A DNA stretch of 40,408 nt from an uncultured Muribaculaceae bacterium (lineage in GTDB: Bacteria; Bacteroidota; Bacteroidia; Bacteroidales; Muribaculaceae), in the NCBI GenBank assembly GCA_947626355.1, contig CANQRV010000020.1, positions 1-40,408 of the forward strand, written 5' to 3'. Within the stretch, counting starts at the first letter, position 1. Every line of letters begins with the position of its first letter. Below the pieces are notes generated by a model. It was not told the origin of the DNA and did no database searches. It saw only the letters and a program-made list of their open reading frames with translations. The position numbers were made by a program, and so were the translations under genes. Shown in pieces: positions 25,183 through 33,450 of this stretch.

Positions 25183-27453
25183 ATGCAACGTCTCGATCCG
25201 AAGTGTGTGGCGGCCGCCGTGGCCTGTCTGCTCGTGACTTTCCTCGGAAGCCTCGGGCATGACGCCTATGCGCGCTCGCAGCAGAAGAAACAGGCTCGCC
25301 GCCAGCAGGAGGAGCAGAGCTACGGCCGGCCGCCGCTGCGCAGGCCGATACGCCCGGTGATTCCCTCGGCCAACAGATACCAGACCGACAAGGTGTTTCT
25401 CGAGAACGCCGACAGCCTCTACCGCACTCCCATGAAATGGAGCGACACCACGGAATACCAGATCCTCAAGGGGAACGTGAGGTTCCGCCAGGCCGGGATG
25501 TGGATGTATTGCGACTCGGCATACTATTATCCGGAGCTCAACTCGCTCGACGCCTTCAGCAATGTGCGCATGGAGCAGGGCGACACCCTCTTCGTGTATG
25601 CCCACACCCTCTTCTACGACGGTGACGGGCGTATGGCACGGCTCCGCGCCGGCTCGTCGTGTCAGAAGGTCAGGCTCATCAACCGCGACGTGACCCTCAC
25701 CACCGACTCGCTCGACTATGACCTCGCGACCGAACTCGGATGGTATGCCTGCGGCGGCACCATCGACGACAAGGTCAACACCCTTACGTCGGTCTACGGC
25801 GAGTATTCCCCGGCCTCGAAGAACGCCGACTTCTACCATGACGTGGTGCTCGTCAACAACCGCGACGGATTCACCATGCGCACAGATACGCTCTATTACA
25901 ATACCGACACCCATCTCGCCCGCATCGTCAGCAAGACGGAAATCACAGGCGAGAACGACACCATCCTTACCTCCAGGGGCGTCTACGACACCCAGGCAGG
26001 AAACGCGCAGCTCACCTCGCGCTCCATCATCCTCCACCGCGACTCCAACATGAACGTCACCACTCTCGAAGGCGACTCCATCATCTACGACAAGGCCACG
26101 CGCATCAGCCGCGCCTATATGTCGCGCGACCCCCTGCGCCATCCCCTCCCGATGGTGCTCACCGACACTGCCCATAAGTCGGTGCTCGTGGGCGGCTTCG
26201 GCCTCTACAACGACTCCACGCGTGAGGCGTGGGCCGCCGAATATCCCATGCTCATCGAGTATTCGCAGGGCGACTCCCTCTTCCTCCGCGCCGACACCAT
26301 CAAGACCTATATCATCACACGCAAGGTGTGGCCCGACAGCCTGCTGCGTGCCTGGGCCACGCCCGACACGCTCTCCGCCTCCGGCCGCGCTCCTCTCCCT
26401 TCGTCGGCTGCCGCCGGCGATTCGATAGCCCTCGGCGAGGTGCCGGCCCTCATGCCTGCCGACTCCCTTCCGCCGCTTCCCGGGCAGCCCGATATGCCGC
26501 TCCCGCCAGATTCGCTTCCGGCGGTTGTCAGGGACTCATCGCTGATGGTCGACAAGGAGTTTCATGTAGCCTGGGCCTATAATCACGGCCGATTCTTCCG
26601 CCAGGACCTCCAGGGCGTGGCCGATACCCTTGTCTTCGTGGAGTGCGACTCCATGCTCCACATGATCCATAAGCCCGTGGTGTGGAGCGGCGAGAGGCAG
26701 GTGTTCGGCAATGTCATCAGCGTGCATTTCAACGACTCGACCGCCGACTGGGCGCTCCTCCCCGAATCGGGGATGATGGCCGAGTATATCGACGAGGATT
26801 TCTACAACCAGCTGGCAGGGAAAAGGATGCTCGCCACTTTCGAGAACAGCGAGCTGAAGCGACTCGATGTCTCAGGCAATGTAGAGGCCATATTCCTTCC
26901 GATGGAGAAAGACTCCACCTACAACCGCATGGTCAATGCCGAGAGCTCCTTCCTCACCATCGACATGGCGGGGCGCGACCTCGAGAAGCTGAAGATGTGG
27001 CCTGAGGTCTCCGGCACCGTCACGCCCCTCTTCCTCGTGAAACGCTCGCAGCAGTATCTCCAGAAATTCGTGTGGCTCGAAGCCATACGTCCGAAACGTG
27101 AATGGTATGGCGACCGCCTCCACTGGGCCGACGACCTCGGCGAGATTTCCGACGATCTCGCAACCTACCTCTCGCTGCCGCCGCTCTTCCCGGAGACTTT
27201 CGAAGAGCGCCCTGTGCTTCCCGAGATGCCCGCCACCACTCCCGCCGACGCCCCCGAGGCGGCTTCGGCTGCGCAAGAGACCGTTGAGACCGCCGGGACA
27301 GAAGAAGGCGTTTCCACCGGGACCGGGGATAAGGCCTCCGAAACCGGAGAGTCCGCTCCGGCTGAGGCTGTGGAGGATGTAGTTGTGGAAGAATCCGCCG
27401 CTGAGCCGGAGGAGTCTGCCGGGGAAACCGAGAAGGAGGGCGCCGATGAGTGA
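25183..27453 (+). CDS. OstA-like protein, LPS-transport related (LptA/LptD N-terminal-like)
   Basis: A 756-residue exported protein with a signal peptide of about 30 residues. A stretch of basic and Gln residues follows, then OstA-like beta repeats (about 55-400) with the repeated rhythm of LptA-type beta-jellyroll strands: DTTEYQILKGNVRFRQ, CDSAYYYPELN, DTLYYNTDTHLARI. In Gram-negative bacteria LptA bridges the periplasm and LptD inserts LPS into the outer membrane; this protein is probably the Bacteroidetes counterpart. It lacks an LptD-type barrel that I can recognise. The final ~75 residues are Ala/Glu/Thr-rich and low in complexity. The stop overlaps the mutL start by 8 bp. Confidence 0.85.
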   Translation: MQRLDPKCVAAAVACLLVTFLGSLGHDAYARSQQKKQARRQQEEQSYGRPPLRRPIRPVIPSANRYQTDKVFLENADSLYRTPMKWSDTTEYQILKGNVRFRQAGMWMYCDSAYYYPELNSLDAFSNVRMEQGDTLFVYAHTLFYDGDGRMARLRAGSSCQKVRLINRDVTLTTDSLDYDLATELGWYACGGTIDDKVNTLTSVYGEYSPASKNADFYHDVVLVNNRDGFTMRTDTLYYNTDTHLARIVSKTEITGENDTILTSRGVYDTQAGNAQLTSRSIILHRDSNMNVTTLEGDSIIYDKATRISRAYMSRDPLRHPLPMVLTDTAHKSVLVGGFGLYNDSTREAWAAEYPMLIEYSQGDSLFLRADTIKTYIITRKVWPDSLLRAWATPDTLSASGRAPLPSSAAAGDSIALGEVPALMPADSLPPLPGQPDMPLPPDSLPAVVRDSSLMVDKEFHVAWAYNHGRFFRQDLQGVADTLVFVECDSMLHMIHKPVVWSGERQVFGNVISVHFNDSTADWALLPESGMMAEYIDEDFYNQLAGKRMLATFENSELKRLDVSGNVEAIFLPMEKDSTYNRMVNAESSFLTIDMAGRDLEKLKMWPEVSGTVTPLFLVKRSQQYLQKFVWLEAIRPKREWYGDRLHWADDLGEISDDLATYLSLPPLFPETFEERPVLPEMPATTPADAPEAASAAQETVETAGTEEGVSTGTGDKASETGESAPAEAVEDVVVEESAAEPEESAGETEKEGADE

Positions 27454-29419
27454 CGTGATCCGACTGCTGCCCGACTCGGTGGCCAACCAGATCGCCGCCG
27501 GGGAGGTGATACAGCGCCCCGCCTCCGTCATCAAGGAGCTCGTGGAGAATGCCGTCGACGCCGGGGCCACCGACATCCGCATCTATATCAAGGATGCCGG
27601 GCGCACACTGATACAGGTGGTGGACAACGGAAAAGGAATGACCGAGACCGACGCGCGCATGGCTTTCGAGCGCCATGCCACCTCCAAGATCACGCAGGCC
27701 TCCGACCTCTTCACGCTCCACACCATGGGCTTCCGCGGCGAGGCCCTCCCCTCGATCTGCGCCATATCGCAGGTTGAGCTCAAGACGCGCGTAGCCTCAA
27801 GCCAGCTCGGCACACGCCTGCTGATAGCAGGCACGAAGGTCGAGAGCCAGGAGCCATGTACGTGTGACGCCGGCACCAACATCATGGTGAGAAACCTCTT
27901 CTTCAACGTGCCGGCGCGCCGGAAGTTCCTCAAGAGCGACAGCACGGAGCTCACCAACATCATCCATGAGTTCGAGCGCCTCGCGCTGGTCAACCACAAC
28001 CTCCGCATGCTGCTCGACACCGGCACCGGACGTCTCATCGACCTGCGCGCCGCCTCATTCCGCCAGCGCATCACCGACCTATGGAAAAACACCCTCAATC
28101 CCCAGCTCATTCCCGTGGAGGTCGACACCTCGCTCGTGAAGGTCTCGGGGTTCATATCCCGACCTGAGTTCGCGCGGCGACGCAACGCCCTGCAGTATCT
28201 CATCGTCAACGGGCGCAACATGCAGCACCCCTATTTCCGCAAGGCCGTGATGAGCTGCTACGAGCATCTGATAGCCGCCGACACGCAGCCATGCTTCTTC
28301 CTGCGCTTCGAGGTCGACCCCAAGAGCATCGACGTCAACATAAGTCCCACCAAGAGCGAGATAAAGTTTGAGTATGAGTCGGAGATATGGCCTATCCTCT
28401 CGGCGGCGGTGAAGGCCGCCCTCGGCAAGTATGGTGCCGTGCCGTCGATCGACTTCAACTCCGACGTGCTGCCGCTCGACCCCCTGCGCAAGGGGGAGAC
28501 GCCCGAGGCGCCGCAGCTCGACATTCCGGCCGGCTACAATCCCTTCGACGCGATGCCGCAGCAGCCCCCGTCGGCCTCTCCCTTCGCCGGCGGATCTTCA
28601 GGGACGCCTTTCTCCCGGGAATCCTCCTGTCGCCCGGCTGCCGCTTCCGGCTCCGGAGCGCAACCGGCCGGTGGATCTTCCGCGCCGCTCCGTGGCGCGC
28701 CGCAGCATGCGCAGGACCCGAAGAACTGGGAGAGCCTTTACGAACGGTTCATGCGCGACACCCTCTCGCATGCCGAGTCGCAGGGCGACGCCGACAGAGG
28801 GGGAGTGCTCCCCGACATGGAGGAGACGGCTGCTTCCTCCGCTCCGCTCTGTGTGCAGCATGCCCTGAGGTATATCGTCACCTCCATGCGCTCCGGCCTT
28901 GTGGTCATCGACCAGCACCGCGCCCATGTCAAGGTGCTCTACGAGGGGTATCTTGAGCGTATGCGCGGCGCCGGCTATCCCGCGCAGGGGGTGATGTTTC
29001 CGGAGACGGTACGCCTCGATGAGTCGCAGCGCCTGGCCCTCTCCGAGGCCGAGTCGCAGCTCGACAAGCTCGGCTTCCGCCTCGAGTATCTGGAGGAGGA
29101 GCAATGGCAGATTGTCTCCGTCCCTTCCGTACTCCGCAACGTGAGTGCCGGTGAGGTCGTGGGAAAGATCCTTGATTCCGTCTCCGACCGGTCGATAGCC
29201 CCGGCGTCGGCCGGTGAGGTGGCGAAGACGCTGATGCAGCGCGTGGCTCTGGGTATGGCGCGGAGTATGGCCGTGAAGCGCGGCCGACGCCTCTCGGCCG
29301 ACGAGATGGAGCATCTCGTGGCCGATCTCTTCGCCTTGCCCGACCCCTCCTTCACCCCCGGCGGAAAGCGTATCTTCCACGTGCTCGACGACGCCACCAT
29401 GCAGGCGTTCTTCACCTGA
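27446..29419 (+). CDS. mutL: DNA mismatch repair protein MutL
   Basis: MutL couples mismatch recognition by MutS to strand incision. The start is the ATG at 27446 (MSDVIRLLP), inside the OstA-like gene's last codons; an ORF start further upstream at 27383 is unlikely because it precedes the family N-terminus. The 657 residues carry the GHKL ATPase motifs ELVENAVDAG with Glu34 and Asn35, the DNGKGM loop and the GFRGEAL loop, and the MutL transducer domain. A Gly/Ser/Ala/Pro-rich linker spans about 355-430, then the dimerisation domain. The endonuclease motif DQHAx2Ex4E is altered here: DQHRAHVKVLYE at 489-500 has Arg at position 4 and Val495 instead of the first Glu, so nuclease activity is uncertain. 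Confidence 0.95.
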   Translation: MSDVIRLLPDSVANQIAAGEVIQRPASVIKELVENAVDAGATDIRIYIKDAGRTLIQVVDNGKGMTETDARMAFERHATSKITQASDLFTLHTMGFRGEALPSICAISQVELKTRVASSQLGTRLLIAGTKVESQEPCTCDAGTNIMVRNLFFNVPARRKFLKSDSTELTNIIHEFERLALVNHNLRMLLDTGTGRLIDLRAASFRQRITDLWKNTLNPQLIPVEVDTSLVKVSGFISRPEFARRRNALQYLIVNGRNMQHPYFRKAVMSCYEHLIAADTQPCFFLRFEVDPKSIDVNISPTKSEIKFEYESEIWPILSAAVKAALGKYGAVPSIDFNSDVLPLDPLRKGETPEAPQLDIPAGYNPFDAMPQQPPSASPFAGGSSGTPFSRESSCRPAAASGSGAQPAGGSSAPLRGAPQHAQDPKNWESLYERFMRDTLSHAESQGDADRGGVLPDMEETAASSAPLCVQHALRYIVTSMRSGLVVIDQHRAHVKVLYEGYLERMRGAGYPAQGVMFPETVRLDESQRLALSEAESQLDKLGFRLEYLEEEQWQIVSVPSVLRNVSAGEVVGKILDSVSDRSIAPASAGEVAKTLMQRVALGMARSMAVKRGRRLSADEMEHLVADLFALPDPSFTPGGKRIFHVLDDATMQAFFT

Positions 29420-29469
29420 GACGCCGCGCTCCAGCAAGAACCCTTCCTCCTCCCCGATTGTTAGAAAAA

Positions 29470-29497
29470 TGTAGGGACATGCCTATGGCATGTTTCA
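29470..29497. repeat. REP-like palindromic unit, copy 3
   Basis: TGTAGGGACATGCC begins the unit. The arms ACATGCC (29477-29483) and GGCATGT (29487-29493) are separated by TAT. It is in the 99 bp between mutL and the inositol monophosphatase gene and shares its left edge with the copies at 3120 and 7157. Confidence 0.7.
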
Positions 29498-29518
29498 GAC
29501 GATAACCAGTATAAACGT

Positions 29519-30298
29519 ATGCAGACCGAAACCATTAATCTCCAGCAACTGCTCCCCGTCGTCGAGGGCTGGGCCCGCGAGGCCGGAGCCATACATTTCT
29601 CCTATTTCCGCAAGCGTGATCTCGCCGTCGACATCAAAGCCAACGACTACGACGTTGTGACGAAAGCCGATAAGGAGTCGGAGCGCCTCATCATCTCCCG
29701 CATCAAGGAGCGTTTCCCGCATCATTCCATCCTCGCCGAGGAGTCGGGGGAGAGCGGTGGCGACAGATGGCAGTGGGTGATCGACCCTCTCGACGGCACC
29801 ACCAACTTCAGCCAGGGTCTGCCTCTGTTCTGCGTCTCGATAGCCTTGCAATACGATGGAGTGCCGCAGCTGGGCGTCGTCTTCGCTCCTTATCTCGACG
29901 AGATGTATAGCGCTGTGCGCGGATGTGGCGCCACGCTCAACGGCAAGCCCATCAACTGTCCGCCCAAGAACCGTCTCGCCGAGGCCGTCGTGACCACCGG
30001 CCTTCCCGTGTCGCGCCATGAGAATCCCGACAACAACCTCGATAACTTCGCGCGTGTGGCCGTGGAGGTGAGGGGAGTGCGTCTGCGGGGCTCCGCCGCG
30101 CTCGACCTCTGCTATACCGCCGCCGGATTTCTCGACGGATTCTGGGAGATGGACCTCCATCTATGGGACATAGCGGCAGGTGCCTTGATAGCCGAGGAAG
30201 CCGGAGCCGACGTAGTCTACTTCCGTCCCGGGCGCCCCTATTCAATCCTCGTAGCCTCCCCGGCCCTGACCCCGCGGCTCTCCGCCCTCATCCGTTAA
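29519..30298 (+). CDS. Inositol monophosphatase family protein
   Basis: A 259-residue Mg-dependent phosphatase of the inositol monophosphatase/FBPase superfamily. The metal site is complete: the EES segment at 74-76, DPLDGTTNF at 89-97 with Asp89 and Asp92, and the C-terminal WDIAAG with Asp217. The substrate may be inositol phosphate or another small phosphate such as that handled by SuhB or CysQ; the sequence does not decide. It comes after mutL with 99 bp between, containing a repeat. Its stop codon overlaps by 3 bases the stop codon of the convergent accessory gene at 30295, so it marks the right edge of the GC-rich core. Confidence 0.9.
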   Translation: MQTETINLQQLLPVVEGWAREAGAIHFSYFRKRDLAVDIKANDYDVVTKADKESERLIISRIKERFPHHSILAEESGESGGDRWQWVIDPLDGTTNFSQGLPLFCVSIALQYDGVPQLGVVFAPYLDEMYSAVRGCGATLNGKPINCPPKNRLAEAVVTTGLPVSRHENPDNNLDNFARVAVEVRGVRLRGSAALDLCYTAAGFLDGFWEMDLHLWDIAAGALIAEEAGADVVYFRPGRPYSILVASPALTPRLSALIR

Positions 30299-31671
30299 TC
30301 CCACGTGGGTATCATCATGTCGCCGGCATCATCCTCCTCCGGGATGTATGCGGGCGGCATCACGTATCTGTCGTGGATTACGGTCAGATTGCGTATTTTC
30401 CGAAGCGCCCTGGCGTAGACGCTGCAGAGCTCTCTGGCGTTCCGGTGGGAGATCAAGTCTGCCGGCGTTATGTATTCGAGGATGTCCAGAGGTTCGGAAT
30501 CTTCATCCATGCATCTTGCCTCGTATCGTATGTCGCAGAAGATTCCGTTGATGTCGAAATGTCTGAAAATTTCCTTGTCGACCAGATACTTGGTGTCATC
30601 GCTTTCAAGACGTTCCAACCTGTATCTTCCGTCAAGACAGCACACGAGGAACACAGTGTCTCTGAGGGGTTCGTCAAGCATGTTCTCCTGCTGGATCCTG
30701 TCCCACACCGGATCCTCGAGGGCCGTGATGCTTTTGAGCAGGCCATGAAGGTAGTCGTGCACCTTGTTGTTGAGGTATAACGGAAGTGTCGGTCTGTCGG
30801 CCGTGATCTGGCGGATGTATGCCTCGCTGAGCTTATATCGCACGGCAAGGTCCTGGATTGACGCCCTTAGGCCGGAAGGACCGATGCCGTAATAGTCGGT
30901 TAGGATGGCGCCATTTCGGCCTGAGAGCCGCAGGATAAACAGCTTTGCTATATAAAGATAGGGTATGTTTCCTTCGTGAGTGACGGCAAACTCCGTGAGC
31001 GTGGCTTTTTCCTTTTTCGACAGAAAACCGTAACTGTTGATGATTGCATATATATCCTTCTCGTCAGGGTCTATCCGGGGAATGTCGTCGAAGAGATATG
31101 CCTTGTTCAGATCCATCGCCATGTAAAGCCACTTAGGCTTCAGACTCAGCTTAATATGTGCGGTCGAGGATTCGATTGTTTCCCTGACGGCTTTCAGATA
31201 TCTTATAATGGCCTTCTCATTGTCAAGGTTTCTGCAATTTAGTGATAGCAAATTGAGATCATCCGTAGATAGAGCGGCCTTGATGGCATTGTCGGCTTTG
31301 CCGAGAATTTTGAAAGCCACTCTGACTTGCTTGTCGAGTAATTTGAAGCGATCGGTAATCCATTTGTTGAGCCTCCTGCGTTCCTGAAAGCTGAGGATAT
31401 TCAATTTATCCTGAAGCATAATCATCTTTGGTGGACTCGGGATGTATTTTTCCGGAGGAGGGGGAAGCAGGGGGGCGTATCTATTGATGATACCCATTAG
31501 CTCCGCGTATATACTGTCGCCGCAGCCATGTATATACGGAAGAAACTCGGTGTGTATTGCCACGATATGCAGTATCGTGGTGATATCGTTCTGGCGGCAG
31601 AAACGGCGGGTCCAGCCGGTTATCATGCCGAGCTCATAAGCCTCATCGATAGAAGTGGTCAACGGTAGCAT
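30295..31671 (-). CDS. Hypothetical protein with sigma-region-4-like HTH
   Basis: A 458-residue protein I cannot assign to a named family. Two segments look familiar. Residues 12-64 (helical, with GMITGWTRRFCRQNDITTIL and a HGCG...AELMGIINRY tail) resemble the helix-hairpin-helix fold of the RNA polymerase alpha C-terminal domain. Residues 264-291 (with SIQDLAVRYKLSEAYIRQI) resemble the DNA-binding HTH of sigma factor region 4. There is no signal peptide or membrane helix. Proteins with this pair of elements occur as hypothetical genes in Bacteroidales; a DNA-binding role is my inference. It lies 122 bp downstream of the DUF5131 gene on the same strand, in AT-rich DNA, so it may be a neighbour of, or a passenger in, the restriction-like operon. 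Confidence 0.7.
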   Translation of the reverse strand: MLPLTTSIDEAYELGMITGWTRRFCRQNDITTILHIVAIHTEFLPYIHGCGDSIYAELMGIINRYAPLLPPPPEKYIPSPPKMIMLQDKLNILSFQERRRLNKWITDRFKLLDKQVRVAFKILGKADNAIKAALSTDDLNLLSLNCRNLDNEKAIIRYLKAVRETIESSTAHIKLSLKPKWLYMAMDLNKAYLFDDIPRIDPDEKDIYAIINSYGFLSKKEKATLTEFAVTHEGNIPYLYIAKLFILRLSGRNGAILTDYYGIGPSGLRASIQDLAVRYKLSEAYIRQITADRPTLPLYLNNKVHDYLHGLLKSITALEDPVWDRIQQENMLDEPLRDTVFLVCCLDGRYRLERLESDDTKYLVDKEIFRHFDINGIFCDIRYEARCMDEDSEPLDILEYITPADLISHRNARELCSVYARALRKIRNLTVIHDRYVMPPAYIPEEDDAGDMMIPTWD

Positions 31672-31793
31672 ATCAAAAAGCTGTTGGTTGTAGAATATGT
31701 TTTAACTTAGAGAGATTTAGTAGTGGAATGTGTTATAAAGCTGCGAATATATATAAAAAATCCGAAATCCCAACCAAAATTTCAAAAAAACGG

Positions 31794-32522
31794 TCAAACG
31801 GCTGGCATTTCCTGGATGATTTCTCCGTTTAGGAGCTTGCCGTTGGCGTGTTTGCTTCGCTTGACGCCGTCGGCACCCCATGTACCCCATTGCTTGAAAA
31901 AGAAACGGGCACCTCGACGCTCTACTTGCCGTCGGATGTTGACAACCCAGGATTCCTGCATGGAACGGTCTTGCTGGCCGCTTTCTCCACCAACAGTCAC
32001 CCAGTCTATCCCTGTAAGATCGAGTTCTCCGAGATCTTCCACCAATGGCTCGCAGGAGAGAAACTTCACGGATGCCTGTAGATGGCGAAGATAATCTATT
32101 CTGAAACGAGAAGACTGCGCTTCTACAGTTACTCCAAGCCAAATTTTTTCAGGTATTTTGTGAGATGATAAGTACTCAGCCATTCGTTCAGCCCTTTTTG
32201 TAAGAATCTGGTAGCGATGTTGTGGGGTATTCTCTATAACCGAAAACATCTTGTCGATAAATTCAAACGGCACTTCCTCATGGAAGATATCGCTCATTGA
32301 GCACACGAAAATGTTGTGAGGCTGTTTCCATTTAAGTGGTTCTTCAAGGCAATCTTCATGCAGCGTGACAGCAAAGCCGTTAACGTATTTATTTAGTCCC
32401 ATCGCCTTCAGGCGTCGAGACATCACCTCAGCATAGCAATGCAGACATCCGGTCGATTGTTTGGTGCAGCCGGTTATCGGATTCCATGTCTTATCAGTCC
32501 ATTCAATCTTGGTCGTTGTCAT
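31794..32522 (-). CDS. Phage Gp37/Gp68 family (DUF5131) protein with cysteine cluster
   Basis: A 242-residue protein of the phage Gp37/Gp68 family. The start KIEWTDKTWNPITGC is characteristic. It continues with a CX6CX2C cluster at Cys19, Cys26 and Cys29 (C-TKQSTG-C-LH-C), which resembles iron-sulfur clusters of radical-SAM-like proteins. Further recognisable parts are NIFVCSMSDIFHE, the ILTKRAERM segment, and WVTVGGESG, all typical. The biochemical reaction is unknown. It is the last gene of the minus-strand operon, 34 bp after the GIY-YIG/DUF4357 gene. Elsewhere this family is reported beside a three-Cys-motif partner protein; no such partner is seen here. Confidence 0.88.
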   Translation of the reverse strand: MTTTKIEWTDKTWNPITGCTKQSTGCLHCYAEVMSRRLKAMGLNKYVNGFAVTLHEDCLEEPLKWKQPHNIFVCSMSDIFHEEVPFEFIDKMFSVIENTPQHRYQILTKRAERMAEYLSSHKIPEKIWLGVTVEAQSSRFRIDYLRHLQASVKFLSCEPLVEDLGELDLTGIDWVTVGGESGQQDRSMQESWVVNIRRQVERRGARFFFKQWGTWGADGVKRSKHANGKLLNGEIIQEMPAV

Positions 32523-32556
32523 ATCTCAGATGTCGTATTCCGAATTGTCGTGCGAT

Positions 32557-33441
32557 TCAATGTCCCGATTTTCTGAATACAAAGTCTAGAGTCTGTCCCT
32601 TCTCATTTTTCCAATGATCCCAACCATTTAAGCCGGTACCGGTGCAAACCCACGCACAAGTACTTGGTGAAGGATAAGCCTTGTCGGAAAGTAGGACATA
32701 ATTATTGCCTTTATCTTCAATGATGCCTTCGTAGAGCATTTTATTAAGCATTGCATTTCGTTTTTCGGGTTTGGCTGATGCAACTGTGGTTTTGCGGAGT
32801 TCACTTCCTTTGAGCAGAACCATTTCATCTTGTCCAAAAAGCGCGTATGCGTTAATGTTATCCCACGATATGTGAAATCGTTCATTCCCTTTATGTTTTT
32901 TTGATGTAGCCTGGGAGATCGGCTTAATGAAGATGCGACAACCTGCAAAAGAAGTAAGTAACCAGGCATACTCACGAAACTCATCTATAATATCTAGCTG
33001 TTCAGGTGTTAGGTGAGGAGATGTGCCACTTTGGGAATTTGACGACATATCAAAACGATTTGCTTCTTTAGCTGTCTTGATTGCCATATATTCAAGATAC
33101 TGTACATCTGCCTTGTTTATGGAATGGTCGGTGGATACAAAAACCAGAACTGTCTGGAAGAAATCATTCTTACTTCCGATATGCTGTTCAATTCTCTTGC
33201 CAGCATCTTCGGCGTGCCCTATGTAAGCTTTGGGTTTATCATTGGCAAAGGAATTGATATTTTCGAGAAGGACATAAAGTGCAGGCTGCTTGAGGTCTAT
33301 TGCTTTGCAGACTTTAGCTTCGGAGAACAACGAGCGAGGTATTATATACATCTCGCATGGCTTGTTCTTCATAATCACTCTTCTAATGCCTTGAGGATCA
33401 CCATCTATGAGATGAGTCAATATTACACTACCTTTTGCCAT
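32557..33441 (-). CDS. GIY-YIG nuclease with DUF4357 C-terminal domain
   Basis: A 294-residue protein. A GIY-YIG nuclease domain spans about 52-130. The GIY element appears as LYVLL (55-59), YIG is exact at 73-75, the arginine is Arg83 (KRIEQH), the metal-binding glutamate is likely Glu117 (QYLEYMA), and Asn128 lies in the final motif. The C-terminus (about 250-290) has the DUF4357 pattern PSPSTCAWVCTGTGLNGWDHW. This combination is common in Bacteroidetes and usually annotated as a GIY-YIG nuclease of unknown target. It starts 9 bp after the large helicase-methyltransferase gene, so it belongs to the same operon. In that setting I infer a role as accessory nuclease. Confidence 0.88.
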   Translation of the reverse strand: MAKGSVILTHLIDGDPQGIRRVIMKNKPCEMYIIPRSLFSEAKVCKAIDLKQPALYVLLENINSFANDKPKAYIGHAEDAGKRIEQHIGSKNDFFQTVLVFVSTDHSINKADVQYLEYMAIKTAKEANRFDMSSNSQSGTSPHLTPEQLDIIDEFREYAWLLTSFAGCRIFIKPISQATSKKHKGNERFHISWDNINAYALFGQDEMVLLKGSELRKTTVASAKPEKRNAMLNKMLYEGIIEDKGNNYVLLSDKAYPSPSTCAWVCTGTGLNGWDHWKNEKGQTLDFVFRKSGH

Positions 33442-33450
33442 GACTATTGC

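Noticed and set aside
27383..27445. 21-codon upstream extension of mutL
   Set aside because: The MutL N-terminus (IRLLP near the start) fits the ATG at 27446; the extension is an out-of-frame translation of the OstA-like tail.
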